From positions 1 to 39,129 of the forward strand of contig JACAEG010000198.1 of NCBI GenBank assembly GCA_013388965.1: a stretch of DNA of 39,129 bases, written 5' to 3'. This document shows positions 15,206 to 25,153 of the stretch, piece after piece; positions within the stretch are counted from its first letter, which is position 1, and each line of letters begins with the position of its first letter. This DNA comes from Pseudorhodoplanes sp. (GTDB taxonomy: Bacteria > Pseudomonadota > Alphaproteobacteria > Rhizobiales > Xanthobacteraceae). A program made the translations under genes and the position numbers. The notes under the pieces are model-generated. The model made no database searches. It was given only the letters and a program-made list of their open reading frames with translations, and was not told the origin of the DNA.

Positions 15206-17287
15206 TACCGCCTCTGGTAGCCGGACGCTCGCGGCGAGCGCCGGTCGCCATTCAGATAGGGCGTCGGGCGGGCCGGGGCAACCGTCAGCCGGGAGGGCAC
15301 CTCCCAGCCCCCGAAGTCTGGCCGAACGCGGCTCGCGGCGCGACAGTCGGACCCTGCCGCGACGTCCTCGCGAGCCCATGCTCGGTCTTTTCCAGCGATA
15401 GGGGCAGCGCACGAGCTGCCAGAGTCCCCGCCAGGCTGCAATGGAGAGGCAGAGCCAATAGAGAGGCATCAGCAGCAGCGACCACGCAAAGCGCAGCAGG
15501 CCGCGCCTCGCGAGACCGACGGCACCGACGACAATCGAGACGAGATAGCCACCGACAAAGGCCGAGCCGTAAAGCCACCTGAGGACGAGGTCCGCCGTGG
15601 CCGTTTCGCCGGGCGAGGTCCACGCGGACGCGAGGCTCAAACCGAACCCCACGAGAAAGAGCGGATGCACCATGGCCGCCAGAACGCTGCCGGCGACCAG
15701 CAATTGAAATACCAGAAAGTTGACGGCGCCAAGCTCCCTCCACAGTTCGACCGGGTTTCGCATGTGAACGAGCCAAGTCTGCATCCAGCCCTTGAACCAG
15801 CGGGTGCGCTGCTTCAGCCACGGCGTGAAGCGCGATGGCGCTTCCTCATAGGTGGATGAATCGAGAACGGCGGTGCGATACCCGAATCGGGCAAGCCGCA
15901 TGCCCAGGTCCGCATCTTCGGTGACGTTGTAGGGGTCCCATGCGCCGATCCTGCGCAGGACCACGGTGCGGAAATGGTTGGACGATCCGCCGAGCGGCAG
16001 CGGAAATCGCCACGCCGCAATGCCGGGCAGGAATGCGTCGAACAGGCCGGCATATTCGGACGTATAGAGGCGCGTCAGCCAGCTGTCGGACGTGTTGTCG
16101 ATGGTCAGCCGCGCCTGCACGCAGGCCAGCCGCTCGCTATCGGTACGGAAGGCCTGCACGGCAAGCCGGAGCTGGTCGGGTTCGGGGCGATCCTCGGCGT
16201 CGTACACGACGATATAGGCACCGCGCGCAAGCGGAAGCGCCGCGTTGAGCGCCTTGGGCTTGGTGCGCGGACCGCTCCCGGGAGCGACGACGATCTCGAA
16301 CGGCGCGCGAAGCTCCATCGCCGCGAGAGCGTTGCGGGTTTCCATATCGTCGGCTTCGACGACGAACTTGATATCCAGCTTCTCCGCCGGATAGTCGAGC
16401 GCGCGCAAAGCGGCGACGAGCTGATGGACGGATGCTTGCTCCCGATAAAGAGCAACCAGCACGGAATAGACCGGCAATCGACGGTCGTCGGGCTGAGGAG
16501 ACAGCGGCCGGGGTGACGTCGAGACCAGCGTTCCCATCAGCCGAAGAACGAGCCATTCGACGAAAAGCAGGGTCAGGAAAACCTGCAATGCGGCGAGCAT
16601 GGTGATGGGGGCGGCCAGCAGCCCCGCGCCGAGGCCGGCCGCACTTGCAAGGACGAGGGAGCGGCGGCCCTTGCCTCTGCCGGCCGCAGAAAGCGCAGGC
16701 TGTTCGGCCTTCAAAGCGTCGGCGGCGCAATAGGCGATCTCCCGCGCTGCATGCCGGTTCACATAGCGCGTCATGCAATCCGCGGTGGTCAGGCGGATGC
16801 GCGATCTCAAGTCGGGGTTGGCGGACAAGGTCTCGAGCAGACGCCGCGCTTCCAGGCCCCGCGGCACGACGATGGCCTGCGGTTGGCCGCGGACCTCCAG
16901 CAGCAGCTTGCCGGCTCTGGGCGCGCGCACGAGCTGCCCGTCGCTCAGCGGGCATTCGAGACGTCCCGCCCAGACGAGGGCATCGAAGGGAATGCCGATC
17001 GCACGGGCGAGGGCGGCGACATATTCGGCTTCGCTGATCAGGCCCCAGGCGATCAGGCTGTCCTGAGCGCCAGTCCCGGTCCGGGCGGCGCGGGCTGTGG
17101 CGGCATCGAGCAGGTGTGGAGGCAGCCGGCCGCGCAGGCAGTCAAGTTCGGGGGCGCAGGAGAAAAGCGGGCGACCCGGCCTGTCATGCGGGCCGGCAGC
17201 GGCTTTCCTGACAGGCGGTCGCATCGCGGCAGCCGCCGGGTTCTGCCGGCCAGATGCAATGTCCCCCCAAGACATTCGGCCCCACAC
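15041..17287 (-). CDS. Family 2 glycosyltransferase, frameshifted near C terminus
   Basis: Membrane processive-type glycosyltransferase. As read, the ORF is 748 residues. An N-terminal domain resembles the GspE/MshE N-domain (about 55-175, including VAALARAIGIPFDALVW), followed by hydrophobic segments (about 209-252). The GT2 catalytic domain has DAED at 363-366, EDADLG at 457-462 and QRTRW at 493-497, then several membrane spans. At about residue 633 the frame breaks. One extra A in the coding-strand A4 run (TTTT at 15388-15391 on the given strand) would yield RWKKTEHGLARTSR, the usual ending of this family, and a stop near 15285 (about 667 residues). The 115 residues after the break are therefore mostly out-of-frame, ending in the separate small ORF. 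The glycan product is unknown. Confidence 0.75.
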   Translation of the reverse strand: MWGRMSWGDIASGRQNPAAAAMRPPVRKAAAGPHDRPGRPLFSCAPELDCLRGRLPPHLLDAATARAARTGTGAQDSLIAWGLISEAEYVAALARAIGIPFDALVWAGRLECPLSDGQLVRAPRAGKLLLEVRGQPQAIVVPRGLEARRLLETLSANPDLRSRIRLTTADCMTRYVNRHAAREIAYCAADALKAEQPALSAAGRGKGRRSLVLASAAGLGAGLLAAPITMLAALQVFLTLLFVEWLVLRLMGTLVSTSPRPLSPQPDDRRLPVYSVLVALYREQASVHQLVAALRALDYPAEKLDIKFVVEADDMETRNALAAMELRAPFEIVVAPGSGPRTKPKALNAALPLARGAYIVVYDAEDRPEPDQLRLAVQAFRTDSERLACVQARLTIDNTSDSWLTRLYTSEYAGLFDAFLPGIAAWRFPLPLGGSSNHFRTVVLRRIGAWDPYNVTEDADLGMRLARFGYRTAVLDSSTYEEAPSRFTPWLKQRTRWFKGWMQTWLVHMRNPVELWRELGAVNFLVFQLLVAGSVLAAMVHPLFLVGFGLSLASAWTSPGETATADLVLRWLYGSAFVGGYLVSIVVGAVGLARRGLLRFAWSLLLMPLYWLCLSIAAWRGLWQLVRCPYRWKRPSMGSRGRRGRVRLSRREPRSARLRGLGGALPADGCPGPPDALSEWRPALAASVRLPEAVMSGETRIAGQEWSRAGVIAAAVGLALVGGTLALWAHYGSAVFFEVIAAGIAACF

Positions 17288-17346
17288 GACTCAAGCTACT
17301 ATGACGAAGACACAATTCGGCTATAAGCGTGCCCCGGCGGAACACC

Positions 17347-18237
17347 ATGCAGCGCGTGCATCTTTCCATATGTTGCAACTTTGACAAGTGGGTCTCGCGG
17401 ACGCGGGCGGCCGCGCTCTGTCTCGCGGCGCTGCTGCTGGTCGATATCGCCGCGGCCCAGCCGCAAAATCCTGCAGCGGCCGTCCCGGGCTTCTGGGATC
17501 CGAGGCGGCGGCCAGAGCGGCCGGATATTTCGCGCATCACGCTGATCCGCTTCATGACGGAGACCGACTATCCGCCCTTCAATTATGCCGGCCCCGACGG
17601 CAATCCGGCGGGCTTCAATGTCGATCTCGCGCGCGCCATCTGCGAGGAACTCAAGGTGGCGTGCAGCATCCAGATGCGGCGCTTCGACACCCTTGTTCCC
17701 GCGCTCGTGGAAAACCGCGGCGATGCCGTCATCGCCTCCATCAGCGTAAAGGCCGAAACCCGCAAACTGCTCGATTTCAGCGATCCCTATTATCGTGTAC
17801 CGGCGCGCTTCGTGGCCCGGCGCGACATGGCTGACGAAGACATTCGGCCCGAAAAGCTCGAGGGCAGGAAAGTCGGAGTCGTCGCCGGTACCGCCCACGA
17901 GGCCTACCTGAAGCTGCTGTTCACCGAGCCCGAGCTGCGCCCCTATCCGAATGCCGACGCGGCACGGCAGGCGCTGCGCCGCGGCGAGATCGATTACGTG
18001 TTCGGAGACGCGATCTCGCTGTCGTTCTGGGTGAACGGCACGGATTCGGGCGGGTGCTGCGCATTCGCGGGCGGCCCCTTTGTCGACAGCACCTTCTTCG
18101 GCGAGGGCGTCGGGATCGCGGTCAAGCGCGGCAACGACACGCTGCGGCAGGCGTTCAACTGGGCGCTGTTCCGGCTGTGGGAGAAGGGCAAGTTTTCGGA
18201 CCTGTGGCTGCGGTATTTCCCCGTTAATCCGTTCTGA
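17347..18237 (+). CDS. Family 3 extracellular solute-binding protein
   Basis: Periplasmic binding protein of the amino-acid/polar-solute type (SBP_bac_3). After a hydrophobic export signal (AAALCLAALLLVDIAAAQ) the mature part shows TETDYPPFNYAGPDGNPAGF, VDLARAICEELKVAC, the VVAGTAHEAYL hinge region and a C-terminal WEKGKFSDLWLRYFP. I used the ATG at 17347; a GTG at 17329 is also in frame. No permease or ATPase gene is adjacent, so it is an orphan that may serve a distant transporter or act as a sensor-type binding protein. An adjacent cysteine pair (GGCCAFAGG) is present; ligand unknown. Divergent from the glycosyltransferase, with a short shared upstream region. Confidence 0.85.
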   Translation: MQRVHLSICCNFDKWVSRTRAAALCLAALLLVDIAAAQPQNPAAAVPGFWDPRRRPERPDISRITLIRFMTETDYPPFNYAGPDGNPAGFNVDLARAICEELKVACSIQMRRFDTLVPALVENRGDAVIASISVKAETRKLLDFSDPYYRVPARFVARRDMADEDIRPEKLEGRKVGVVAGTAHEAYLKLLFTEPELRPYPNADAARQALRRGEIDYVFGDAISLSFWVNGTDSGGCCAFAGGPFVDSTFFGEGVGIAVKRGNDTLRQAFNWALFRLWEKGKFSDLWLRYFPVNPF

Positions 18238-18292
18238 TCCCGATATTTGACGCGTTGCGGCGCGGTTCATAAGGTCCGCGCCCGGAGACGTA

Positions 18293-19930
18293 ATGATGAT
18301 GACGGACGTCGCACCTGCGACAGACCTGCGCGCTTTCGCCGAGCAATCCGGCGCCTGGCCATTCGAGGAGGCGCGCAAGATCGTCGCGCGGCTGAAGAAG
18401 AAGCCGAAGGACGAGGTGATTTTCGCGACCGGCTACGGACCCTCCGGCCTGCCGCATATCGGCACTTTCGGCGAAGTCGCGCGCACCACGATGGTACGCC
18501 ACGCCTTCCGCGTCCTGACCGAGGACAAGGTGAGGACGCGGCTGATTGCCTTCTCCGACGACATGGACGGGCTGCGCAAGGTGCCGGACAACGTGCCGAA
18601 CAAGGAATTGCTCGCGCAGCATCTGGGCAAGCCGCTGACCAAGGTGCCCGATCCCTTCGGCACGCATCCGAGCTTCGGCGAGCACAACAACGCGCGGCTG
18701 CGTGCCTTTCTCGACACGTTCGGTTTCGAGTACGAATTCATGTCGGCGACGGCCTGCTATACTTCGGGGCGCTTCGACGAGGCGTTGCTGCGCATGCTGG
18801 CGCATTTCGACGAGGTGATGGCGATCATGCTGCCGTCGCTGCGTGAAGAGCGCGCGCAGAGCTATTCGCCGTTCCTGCCGATCTCGCCGAAGACAGGAAT
18901 CGTGCTGCAGGTGCCGGTGACCGCGCACGACGCCAAGGCCGGCACCATCACCTACCAGGACTCGGACACCAGGGAGCCGGTCACCACGCCGGTCACTGGC
19001 GGTCGCTGCAAGCTGCAATGGAAGCCGGACTGGGCGATGCGCTGGTATGCGCTCGGCATCGACTACGAAATGGCCGGCAAGGATCTGATCGATTCGGTCA
19101 AGCTCTCGAGCGAAATCTGCCGCGCCATCGGCGGCACGCCGCCGGAGGGCTTCAACTACGAGCTCTTCCTCGACGAGAAGGGCCAGAAGATTTCCAAGTC
19201 CAAGGGCAACGGACTGACGATCGAAGAATGGCTGCGCTACGCCAGTCCGGAATCGCTGTCGCTGTTCATGTATCGCGAGCCGAAGGCGGCGAAGCGACTC
19301 TATTTCGACGTGATCCCGCGTCACGTCGACGAATATTACCAGTTCCTCGAAGCCTACCGGCGGCAGGACGAGAAGCAGCGGCTCGCCAATCCGGTCTGGC
19401 ACATCCATTCAGGGAATCCGCCAGCCGAGGACATGCCGGTGCCGTTCGCAATGCTGCTTTCGCTCGTGACGGCCTCGAACGCGGAGAATGCCGAGACGCT
19501 GTGGGGCTTCATCGCACGCTACCGTCCGGGCGTGACGCCGCAGACGCATCCGAAGCTGAATGCGCTCGTGGGATACGCCATCCACTATTTCCGCGATTTC
19601 GTGCTGCCGGCGAAGAAATTCCGCGAGCCGACCGACGCGGAGCGCGCGGCGCTGATGGACCTGCGCGACGCGCTGTCCCAGCTGCCGCCCGAGACGAGCG
19701 CCGAGGACATTCAGAATGTCGTCTACGAGGTCGGCCGGCGCGAGCCGTTCCTCGACGAGAAGAAGAAGGCGAAGGACGGCAAGCCGGGCGTCTCGCTTGA
19801 CTGGTTCAACATGCTCTACCAGGTGCTGCTCGGGCAGGAGAAAGGCCCGCGCTTCGGCTCGTTCGTGGCGGCCTACGGCTTGCAGAACACGATCGAGATG
19901 ATCGACGGCGCGCTGGCGCGCTCGGCATAG
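18293..19930 (+). CDS. lysK: Class I lysyl-tRNA synthetase
   Basis: Charges tRNA-Lys with lysine. This is the class I (archaeal-type) enzyme, unrelated in fold to the class II LysS of most bacteria but common in alphaproteobacteria. The HIGH-type motif is GPSGLPHIG (PHIG at 54-57) and the KMSKS-type motif is KISKSKGNG at about 300. Length of 545 residues is typical. Three consecutive ATGs open the frame and any of them could be the start. The gene ends 38 bases from the convergent hutH stop. Confidence 0.96.
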   Translation: MMMTDVAPATDLRAFAEQSGAWPFEEARKIVARLKKKPKDEVIFATGYGPSGLPHIGTFGEVARTTMVRHAFRVLTEDKVRTRLIAFSDDMDGLRKVPDNVPNKELLAQHLGKPLTKVPDPFGTHPSFGEHNNARLRAFLDTFGFEYEFMSATACYTSGRFDEALLRMLAHFDEVMAIMLPSLREERAQSYSPFLPISPKTGIVLQVPVTAHDAKAGTITYQDSDTREPVTTPVTGGRCKLQWKPDWAMRWYALGIDYEMAGKDLIDSVKLSSEICRAIGGTPPEGFNYELFLDEKGQKISKSKGNGLTIEEWLRYASPESLSLFMYREPKAAKRLYFDVIPRHVDEYYQFLEAYRRQDEKQRLANPVWHIHSGNPPAEDMPVPFAMLLSLVTASNAENAETLWGFIARYRPGVTPQTHPKLNALVGYAIHYFRDFVLPAKKFREPTDAERAALMDLRDALSQLPPETSAEDIQNVVYEVGRREPFLDEKKKAKDGKPGVSLDWFNMLYQVLLGQEKGPRFGSFVAAYGLQNTIEMIDGALARSA

Positions 19931-19968
19931 CGTCGGGGCGGGCCGTCCGAGGCACGCCTCTGCGGGCG

Positions 19969-21516
19969 TCATCCGGCGGAGACTTCGAGCGCGGGCAGGA
20001 GAGTTGCGCCGGCGGCGCCCGCCAGCGCGCCGGAGCGGATCATGTCCGAAGCCGCCTCGATGTCGGGCGCCATCATGCGGTCGTCCTCGAGATGAGGGAC
20101 CTTCTCGCGCAGCAAAGCGCGGGCCCGCTGCAAGGGTTGGCTGGTCGTCAAAGGCGCGTGAAAGTCGATTGCCTGCGCCGCCGCGAGCCATTCGATGGCG
20201 ACGATGTCGGCGGCGTTGCGCGTCATGCCCTGCAGGCGGCGCGCGGCATGCGCCGCCATCGAGACATGATCCTCCTGGTTGGCCGAGGTCGGAATCGAAT
20301 CCACGCTGGCGGGCGAGGCCTTCTGCTTGTTCTCGGCGGTCAGCGCCGCGGCCGTCACCTGCGCGATCATGAAGCCGGAATTCAGCCCCGGCTTCGGCGT
20401 GAGAAAGGCCGGCAGCCGCGAGAACACCGGATCGACCATCATGGCGATGCGCCGCTCGGCGAGCGAGCCGATCTCGCACACCGCCATCGCCAGAATGTCG
20501 GCGGCGAAGGCCACGGGCTCGGCGTGGAAATTTCCGCCCGAGAGCACCTCGGCGGTATCCGCGAAGACCAAAGGGTTGTCGGACACGCCGTTCGCCTCGA
20601 TTTCGAGCGTGTTCGCGGCATGCCGCAGGAGATCGAGCGCCGCCCCCATCACCTGCGGCTGGCAGCGCAGGCAATAGGGGTCCTGAATGCGATCGTCCCC
20701 GGTCAGATGCGACGCGCGGATCGCGCTCCCCTTCATCAGGTTGCGCAAGGCGCGTGCCACCTCGATCTGCCCGCGATGGCCGCGCAGCGCATGGATGCGC
20801 GGATCGAACGGCGTGTCGGAGCCCTTCGCCGCGTCGGTCGCCAGCGCACCGGTCACCAGCGCGGACTGGAAAACGCGCTCGATGGCAAACAGCGATGACA
20901 GCGCCAGCGCCGTGGAAAATTGCGTGCCGTTGAGCAGCGCCAGCCCTTCCTTCGGCCCGAGGGCCAGCGGTGCAAGGCCCGCCCTGGCCAGAGCCTGCGC
21001 GGCCGGCATGCGTTCGCCACGAAAATAGGCTTCGCCTTCCCCGATCATGGTGGCCGCCATATGCGCGAGCGGGGCGAGGTCGCCGGAAGCGCCGACCGAG
21101 CCCTTGGAGGGCATGAACGGCGTGACGTCGCGCTACAGCATGGCGAGCAGCAAGGCGATTGTTTCGGGCCGCACACCGGAGGCGCCGCGCGCGAGCGAGG
21201 CGACCTTCAGCGCCATCGTCAGGCGCGCAATGTTCCGGTTCACCGGGTCGCCGACGCCTGCGGCATGCGAGAGCACGATATTGCGCTGCAGCGTCGCGAG
21301 ATCGGCTGCCTCGATGCGGATTCCCGCAAGCTTTCCGAAGCCGGTATTGATGCCATAGACCGGCTCGCCCTTGTCGATGATCGCCGCCACGGACAGGGCG
21401 CTTGCGGCGATCCCGGCCTCGCAGCCCGGATCGAGCGTGATGCCGGCGCCCCGGGCGATATCGCGCCAGGCAGCGAGCGGCGTCGCGCCGGGAAAGAGTG
21501 TGACGCATTCGCTCAT
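19969..21516 (-). pseudogene. hutH: Histidine ammonia-lyase interrupted by in-frame TAG
   Basis: Would convert histidine to urocanate, the first step of histidine degradation. The reading frame is continuous from ATG 21516 to the stop at 19969 except for one TAG codon at 21133-21135, between LLAML and [20 protein letters not shown]. The ASG triad that forms the MIO electrophile lies just after the stop, so the N-terminal fragment (about 127 residues) is inactive, and a reinitiated C-terminal piece (ATG 21114, 381 residues) would lack the N-terminal part of the active site. Without the stop the protein would be about 515 residues, the normal length. A single G-to-T change from GAG would explain it. 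The start overlaps the hutI stop (ATGA), so the operon layout is intact. Real decay and sequencing error are both possible. Confidence 0.85.
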
Positions 21517-22718
21517 CGGCCGTTCCACACCCGTTCGCGCAAGGGATTGAAGCCGATGCGCTGCACGAGCTCGGCGGGATGCTCGATGTCCCAGATCGCC
21601 AGATCGCAGCGCTTGCCCGCCTCAAGCGTGCCGATTTCGGAGAGGTGGCCCAGGGCGCGTGCGGCTTCGCGCGTGACGCCCGCGATTGCTTCCTCAACGG
21701 TGAGTCGAAACAGGATCGCCGCCATGTTCATAACGGTCAGAATCGATGTGATCGGCGAGGTGCCGGGATTGCAGTCGGTCGCAATCGCGATCGGCACCTT
21801 GTGCCGGCGCAGCACCTCGACCGGCGGATGTTGCGTTTCGCGCAGCATGTAGAATGCGCCCGGCAGCAGCACCGCGACCGTGCCGCTCCTGGCCATTGCG
21901 GCGACGCCCGCCTCATCTGTGTATTCAAGATGATCGGCCGAGAGCGCGCGGTAATCGGCCGCAAGCCTTGCGCCATGCAGGTTGGAAAGCTGGTCGGCGT
22001 GAAGCTTGACCGGCAGATGCGCGGCCTTCGCGGCGTCAAAGACCCTGGCCATCTGGCCTGGCGAGAACGCAATGCCCTCGCAGAACCCGTCGACGGCGTC
22101 GATCAGCTCCTCGCGAACGAGAGGGGGAATCATGCGGCAGACCGCCTCGATATAGGCATCCTTGTCGCCGTGCGCTTCGGGCGGCAGTGCGTGCGCGCCG
22201 AGGAATGTGGTCACGATCTCGACCGGGTTTTCCTGTCCGAGCCGCCGCGCTGCCGCAAGCATGCGCCGCTCGGTTTCGAGATCGAGGCCATAGCCGGACT
22301 TGATCTCGACCGTCGTGACGCCTTCGTTCATGAGATGCTGCAGACGCGGCAGGCTTTCCGCCACCAGCCGATCCTCGCTTGCCGCGCGCGTATGCTTGAC
22401 GGTGGAGACGATGCCTCCGCCGGCGCGCGCGATCTCCTCGTAGGTCGCGCCCCTCTGACGCAACTCGAATTCCTGCGCGCGGTCTCCGGCATAGACGAGG
22501 TGCGTATGGCAGTCGATCAGGCCGGGCGTGATCCAGCGTCCCTCGAGCCGGATGCGCTCGGCCGCGTCCCAGGATGTGGGAAGTCCGGCGACCGGGCCCG
22601 CATAGGCGATCCGCTCACCATGCAGGGCCACCGCGCCATGCGTGATTTCGCCCAGCCCTTCGCGGCCGGGCGCGAGCGTGGCCAGGCGGGCGTCGAGCCA
22701 GATCCGATCAAATAGCAT
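21513..22718 (-). CDS. hutI: Imidazolonepropionase HutI
   Basis: Third enzyme of histidine degradation, hydrolysing 4-imidazolone-5-propionate to N-formimino-L-glutamate. It is an amidohydrolase-superfamily metalloenzyme: the metal motif is in [19 protein letters not shown], and [25 protein letters not shown] and [11 protein letters not shown] are visible in order. From ATG 22718 it has 401 residues, the usual length; the longer open frame upstream runs antisense into hutF. It is followed by hutH with a 4-base overlap. Divergent hutF starts 88 bases away. Confidence 0.95.
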   Translation of the reverse strand: MLFDRIWLDARLATLAPGREGLGEITHGAVALHGERIAYAGPVAGLPTSWDAAERIRLEGRWITPGLIDCHTHLVYAGDRAQEFELRQRGATYEEIARAGGGIVSTVKHTRAASEDRLVAESLPRLQHLMNEGVTTVEIKSGYGLDLETERRMLAAARRLGQENPVEIVTTFLGAHALPPEAHGDKDAYIEAVCRMIPPLVREELIDAVDGFCEGIAFSPGQMARVFDAAKAAHLPVKLHADQLSNLHGARLAADYRALSADHLEYTDEAGVAAMARSGTVAVLLPGAFYMLRETQHPPVEVLRRHKVPIAIATDCNPGTSPITSILTVMNMAAILFRLTVEEAIAGVTREAARALGHLSEIGTLEAGKRCDLAIWDIEHPAELVQRIGFNPLRERVWNGR

Positions 22719-22806
22719 GATTCCTGTGCTGCCCTGCGCTATCGCTTGAATGCTACTTAAAGAGAGGAGCGGCGCGTTGTCGAGCCGCGCGGAGCGCAAT
22801 GCTGTG

Positions 22807-24165
22807 ATGGCCTGCTTTTTCGACCATGCCCTGCTGCCGGGAGGATGGGCGCGCGACGTGCGCATCGAGGTCGCCGACGGTGCGATTTCGGCGGTCACGC
22901 CGGATACTGAGCCGGCCGGGGCAGAGCGGATCGCCGGCATAGCGCTGCCGGGGCTTCCGAACCTGCATTGCCATGCATTCCAGCGCGGGATGGCGGGACT
23001 GAGCGAGCGGCGCGGCCCGGCGCATGACAGCTTCTGGACCTGGCGCGAGGTGATGTATCGGTTTCTTTCGGCGCTGACGCCCGACGATGTCGAGGCGATC
23101 GCGGCCTTCACCTATATGGAGATGCTGGAGGCGGGATACACGGCCGTCGGCGAGTTTCACTATCTGCATCATGACATCCACGGCCGGCCCTATGCCGACC
23201 TCGGCGAGATGACCGCGCGGATCGCCAATGCCGCGCGCGAAACCGGGATCGGGCTGACGCTGCTGCCGTGCTTCTATGCCTATGGCGGCTTTCGCGCGGC
23301 CGCGCCGGCTCATGGCCAGCGCCGCTTCATCAATGATCCGGACCGGTTTCTGAAGCTTGTGGCGCGCTCGCGCGAGATCACAAGGGACGTGCCGGACTGC
23401 GTCGTCGGAATCGCGCCGCATTCGCTGCGCGCGGTGACGCCCAAGACATTGCGCGATGTCGACGGGGCCGCGCCCGACGGCCCGATCCACATCCATGCCG
23501 CCGAGCAGACCAGGGAAGTCGAGGATTGCGTTGCGGCGCTCGGGGCCCGGCCGGTCGCATGGCTTCTCGACAATGCCGGCGTGGATGCACGCTGGTGCCT
23601 CGTTCATGCGACGCACATGGATGCCGGCGAGACGCAGGCGCTCGCAAAGTCCGGTGCGGTCGCGGGCCTGTGTCCCCTAACCGAAGCCAATCTCGGCGAT
23701 GGCATTTTCAATGCCATCGATTATCTCGCGAACGATGGCCGCGTCGGCGTGGGTACCGACTCCAATATCCAGATCGATGCGGCGGCCGAATTGCGCCAGC
23801 TTGAATATTCGCAACGGCTGAAACATCGCGGCCGCAATCTGCTCGCCGATCGGGAAGGGCAATCGGTCGGGCGCATCCTTTATGAGAAGACCCTTGCCGG
23901 CGGCGCGCAGGCGATGGGCCGCAAGATCGGAAAGCTGGAAGCCGGGCATCGTGCGGACATCGTCGTGCTCGACGGCGCGCATCCCGATCTGGCCGCCGCC
24001 AGGGAAGACCTGTGGCTCGATGCCTATGTGTTTGCGGGCGGGCGACGACTCGTAAAGGACGTCGTCGTGGGCGGCACGCATGCGGTCAGGGATCGCCGCC
24101 ACACGGGCCACGATAGAATTGTGCGCCGCTATCGTGACGTGCTCGCGCGGCTGTCGCAGCACTGA
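22807..24165 (+). CDS. hutF: Formimidoylglutamate deiminase HutF
   Basis: Amidohydrolase converting N-formimino-L-glutamate to N-formyl-L-glutamate, the step that defines the five-enzyme Hut route. Features: [19 protein letters not shown] at the N terminus, metal motif [33 protein letters not shown], and [20 protein letters not shown] near the C terminus. I chose ATG 22807 (452 residues), where family similarity begins; an upstream ATG at 22750 is possible. The partner HutG (formylglutamate amidohydrolase), HutU and HutC are not in the window. paaX begins 5 bases downstream, so the two may share a transcript. Confidence 0.93.
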   Translation: MACFFDHALLPGGWARDVRIEVADGAISAVTPDTEPAGAERIAGIALPGLPNLHCHAFQRGMAGLSERRGPAHDSFWTWREVMYRFLSALTPDDVEAIAAFTYMEMLEAGYTAVGEFHYLHHDIHGRPYADLGEMTARIANAARETGIGLTLLPCFYAYGGFRAAAPAHGQRRFINDPDRFLKLVARSREITRDVPDCVVGIAPHSLRAVTPKTLRDVDGAAPDGPIHIHAAEQTREVEDCVAALGARPVAWLLDNAGVDARWCLVHATHMDAGETQALAKSGAVAGLCPLTEANLGDGIFNAIDYLANDGRVGVGTDSNIQIDAAAELRQLEYSQRLKHRGRNLLADREGQSVGRILYEKTLAGGAQAMGRKIGKLEAGHRADIVVLDGAHPDLAAAREDLWLDAYVFAGGRRLVKDVVVGGTHAVRDRRHTGHDRIVRRYRDVLARLSQH

Positions 24166-24170
24166 TTCCG

Positions 24171-25046
24171 ATGACATCGGCACCGGTCAGGAAACTGCTC
24201 GACGATTTTCATGCCCGCAGGCCGGTGCGCGCATGGTCGCTGATCGTCACGCTTTACGGCGACGCGATCGTGCCGCGCGGCGGCAGCCTCTGGCTCGGGT
24301 CGCTGACGGAAATCATGGCACTGTTTCGCATCGATGCGGGACACGTGCGCACGGCCATGTCGCGGCTGACGGCCGACGGCTGGCTCGAGCGCATCAGGAC
24401 CGGGCGCAACAGCTATTACCGGCTTTCCAGGCGAGGCGAGAAGAGCTTCGTCGAGGCGACGCAGCGAATCTATTTCGCGCATGCGCCGACCTTCGACGGA
24501 CAGCTCACGCTCGCCTTGCTCGGGCCGGACGCTGAAGGCCGTCCGGCCCTTCGTGCGGCGCTCGATGAGGCCGGATTTGCGGCCCTGTCGCCGACGTCCT
24601 ATGTCGCGACTGGAAATCTCGTTGGCGCCGTGCCGGCGCTGGAGGGCGTCTTCCTGCTGACGGCCGATGCGCGGAATGCCCAGGCGCTCGCGACGGCGGC
24701 CTGGAAACTCGCGCCGCTGGCGCAGGCCTATGAGAATTTCGTTGCGCGCTTCTCCCGCTTCGAATCGTCGCTCAAGACCGGCGCGACGGCGCCCGACGCG
24801 GATGCGCTGATTGCGCGCACGCTGCTGATCCACGAATTCCGCCGCGCGGTGCTGCGCGATCCCGGCCTTCCCACGGCGCTGCTTCCCGCGGACTGGCCGG
24901 GCGCGCAGGCGCGACAGCTTGCCGCGCGGGTTTACCGCCATCTCGTGGGGCCAGCGGAGCGCTATCTGAGCGATCACGCCGCCAACGAAAAGGGTCCGCT
25001 TCCGCCTCCGGAGCCTGCATTTCTGCGGCGATTTGCCGGCGGGTAG
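24171..25046 (+). CDS. paaX: PaaX-family transcriptional repressor
   Basis: GntR-like winged-helix regulator which, in characterised cases, represses phenylacetate catabolic genes until phenylacetyl-CoA binds. The 291-residue protein has the typical N-terminal helix-turn-helix region: [20 protein letters not shown], then [20 protein letters not shown] and [12 protein letters not shown]. The central and C-terminal PaaX domains follow ([20 protein letters not shown]). It stands 107 bases before paaA and the inverted repeat there is its likely target. It lies only 5 bases after hutF, an unexpected neighbour. Confidence 0.92.
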   Translation: MTSAPVRKLLDDFHARRPVRAWSLIVTLYGDAIVPRGGSLWLGSLTEIMALFRIDAGHVRTAMSRLTADGWLERIRTGRNSYYRLSRRGEKSFVEATQRIYFAHAPTFDGQLTLALLGPDAEGRPALRAALDEAGFAALSPTSYVATGNLVGAVPALEGVFLLTADARNAQALATAAWKLAPLAQAYENFVARFSRFESSLKTGATAPDADALIARTLLIHEFRRAVLRDPGLPTALLPADWPGAQARQLAARVYRHLVGPAERYLSDHAANEKGPLPPPEPAFLRRFAGG

Positions 25047-25075
25047 TGTTTCGGCAGGTTCCTGCTGCGCCGCAA

Positions 25076-25118
25076 TATGTTACAGAAAACATTGACAATA
25101 AAAATTTCTGTAACATAA
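25076..25118. promoter_or_regulatory. Operator-like 13-bp inverted repeat at paaA
   Basis: TATGTTACAGAAA (25076-25088) and TTTCTGTAACATA (25106-25118) are perfect inverted copies with a 17-base spacer; half-site centres are 29-30 bases apart. The repeat starts 30 bases after the paaX stop and brackets the -35 and part of the -10 of the paaA promoter. Binding by PaaX is inferred from position. Confidence 0.75.
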
Positions 25119-25120
25119 TA
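25093..25120 (+). promoter_or_regulatory. Promoter of the paaABCDE operon
   Basis: TTGACA (25093-25098), 16-base spacer, CATAAT (25115-25120; five of six matches to TATAAT). Transcription would start near 25127, about 27 bases before the paaA ATG at 25154. The -35 lies in the spacer between the operator arms and the -10 overlaps the right arm, an arrangement expected for repression. Confidence 0.7.
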
Positions 25121-25153
25121 ATTGATCTAAGCTCGCAACCGGAGCGCCACGGG

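Noticed and set aside
21516-23111. 532-residue version of HutI with a long N-terminal extension
   Set aside because: The extra 131 residues are antisense to hutF; ATG 22718 gives the normal family length.
25046-25153. Upstream start for paaA at 25046
   Set aside because: The extra 36 codons cover the paaA promoter and operator and do not resemble PaaA.
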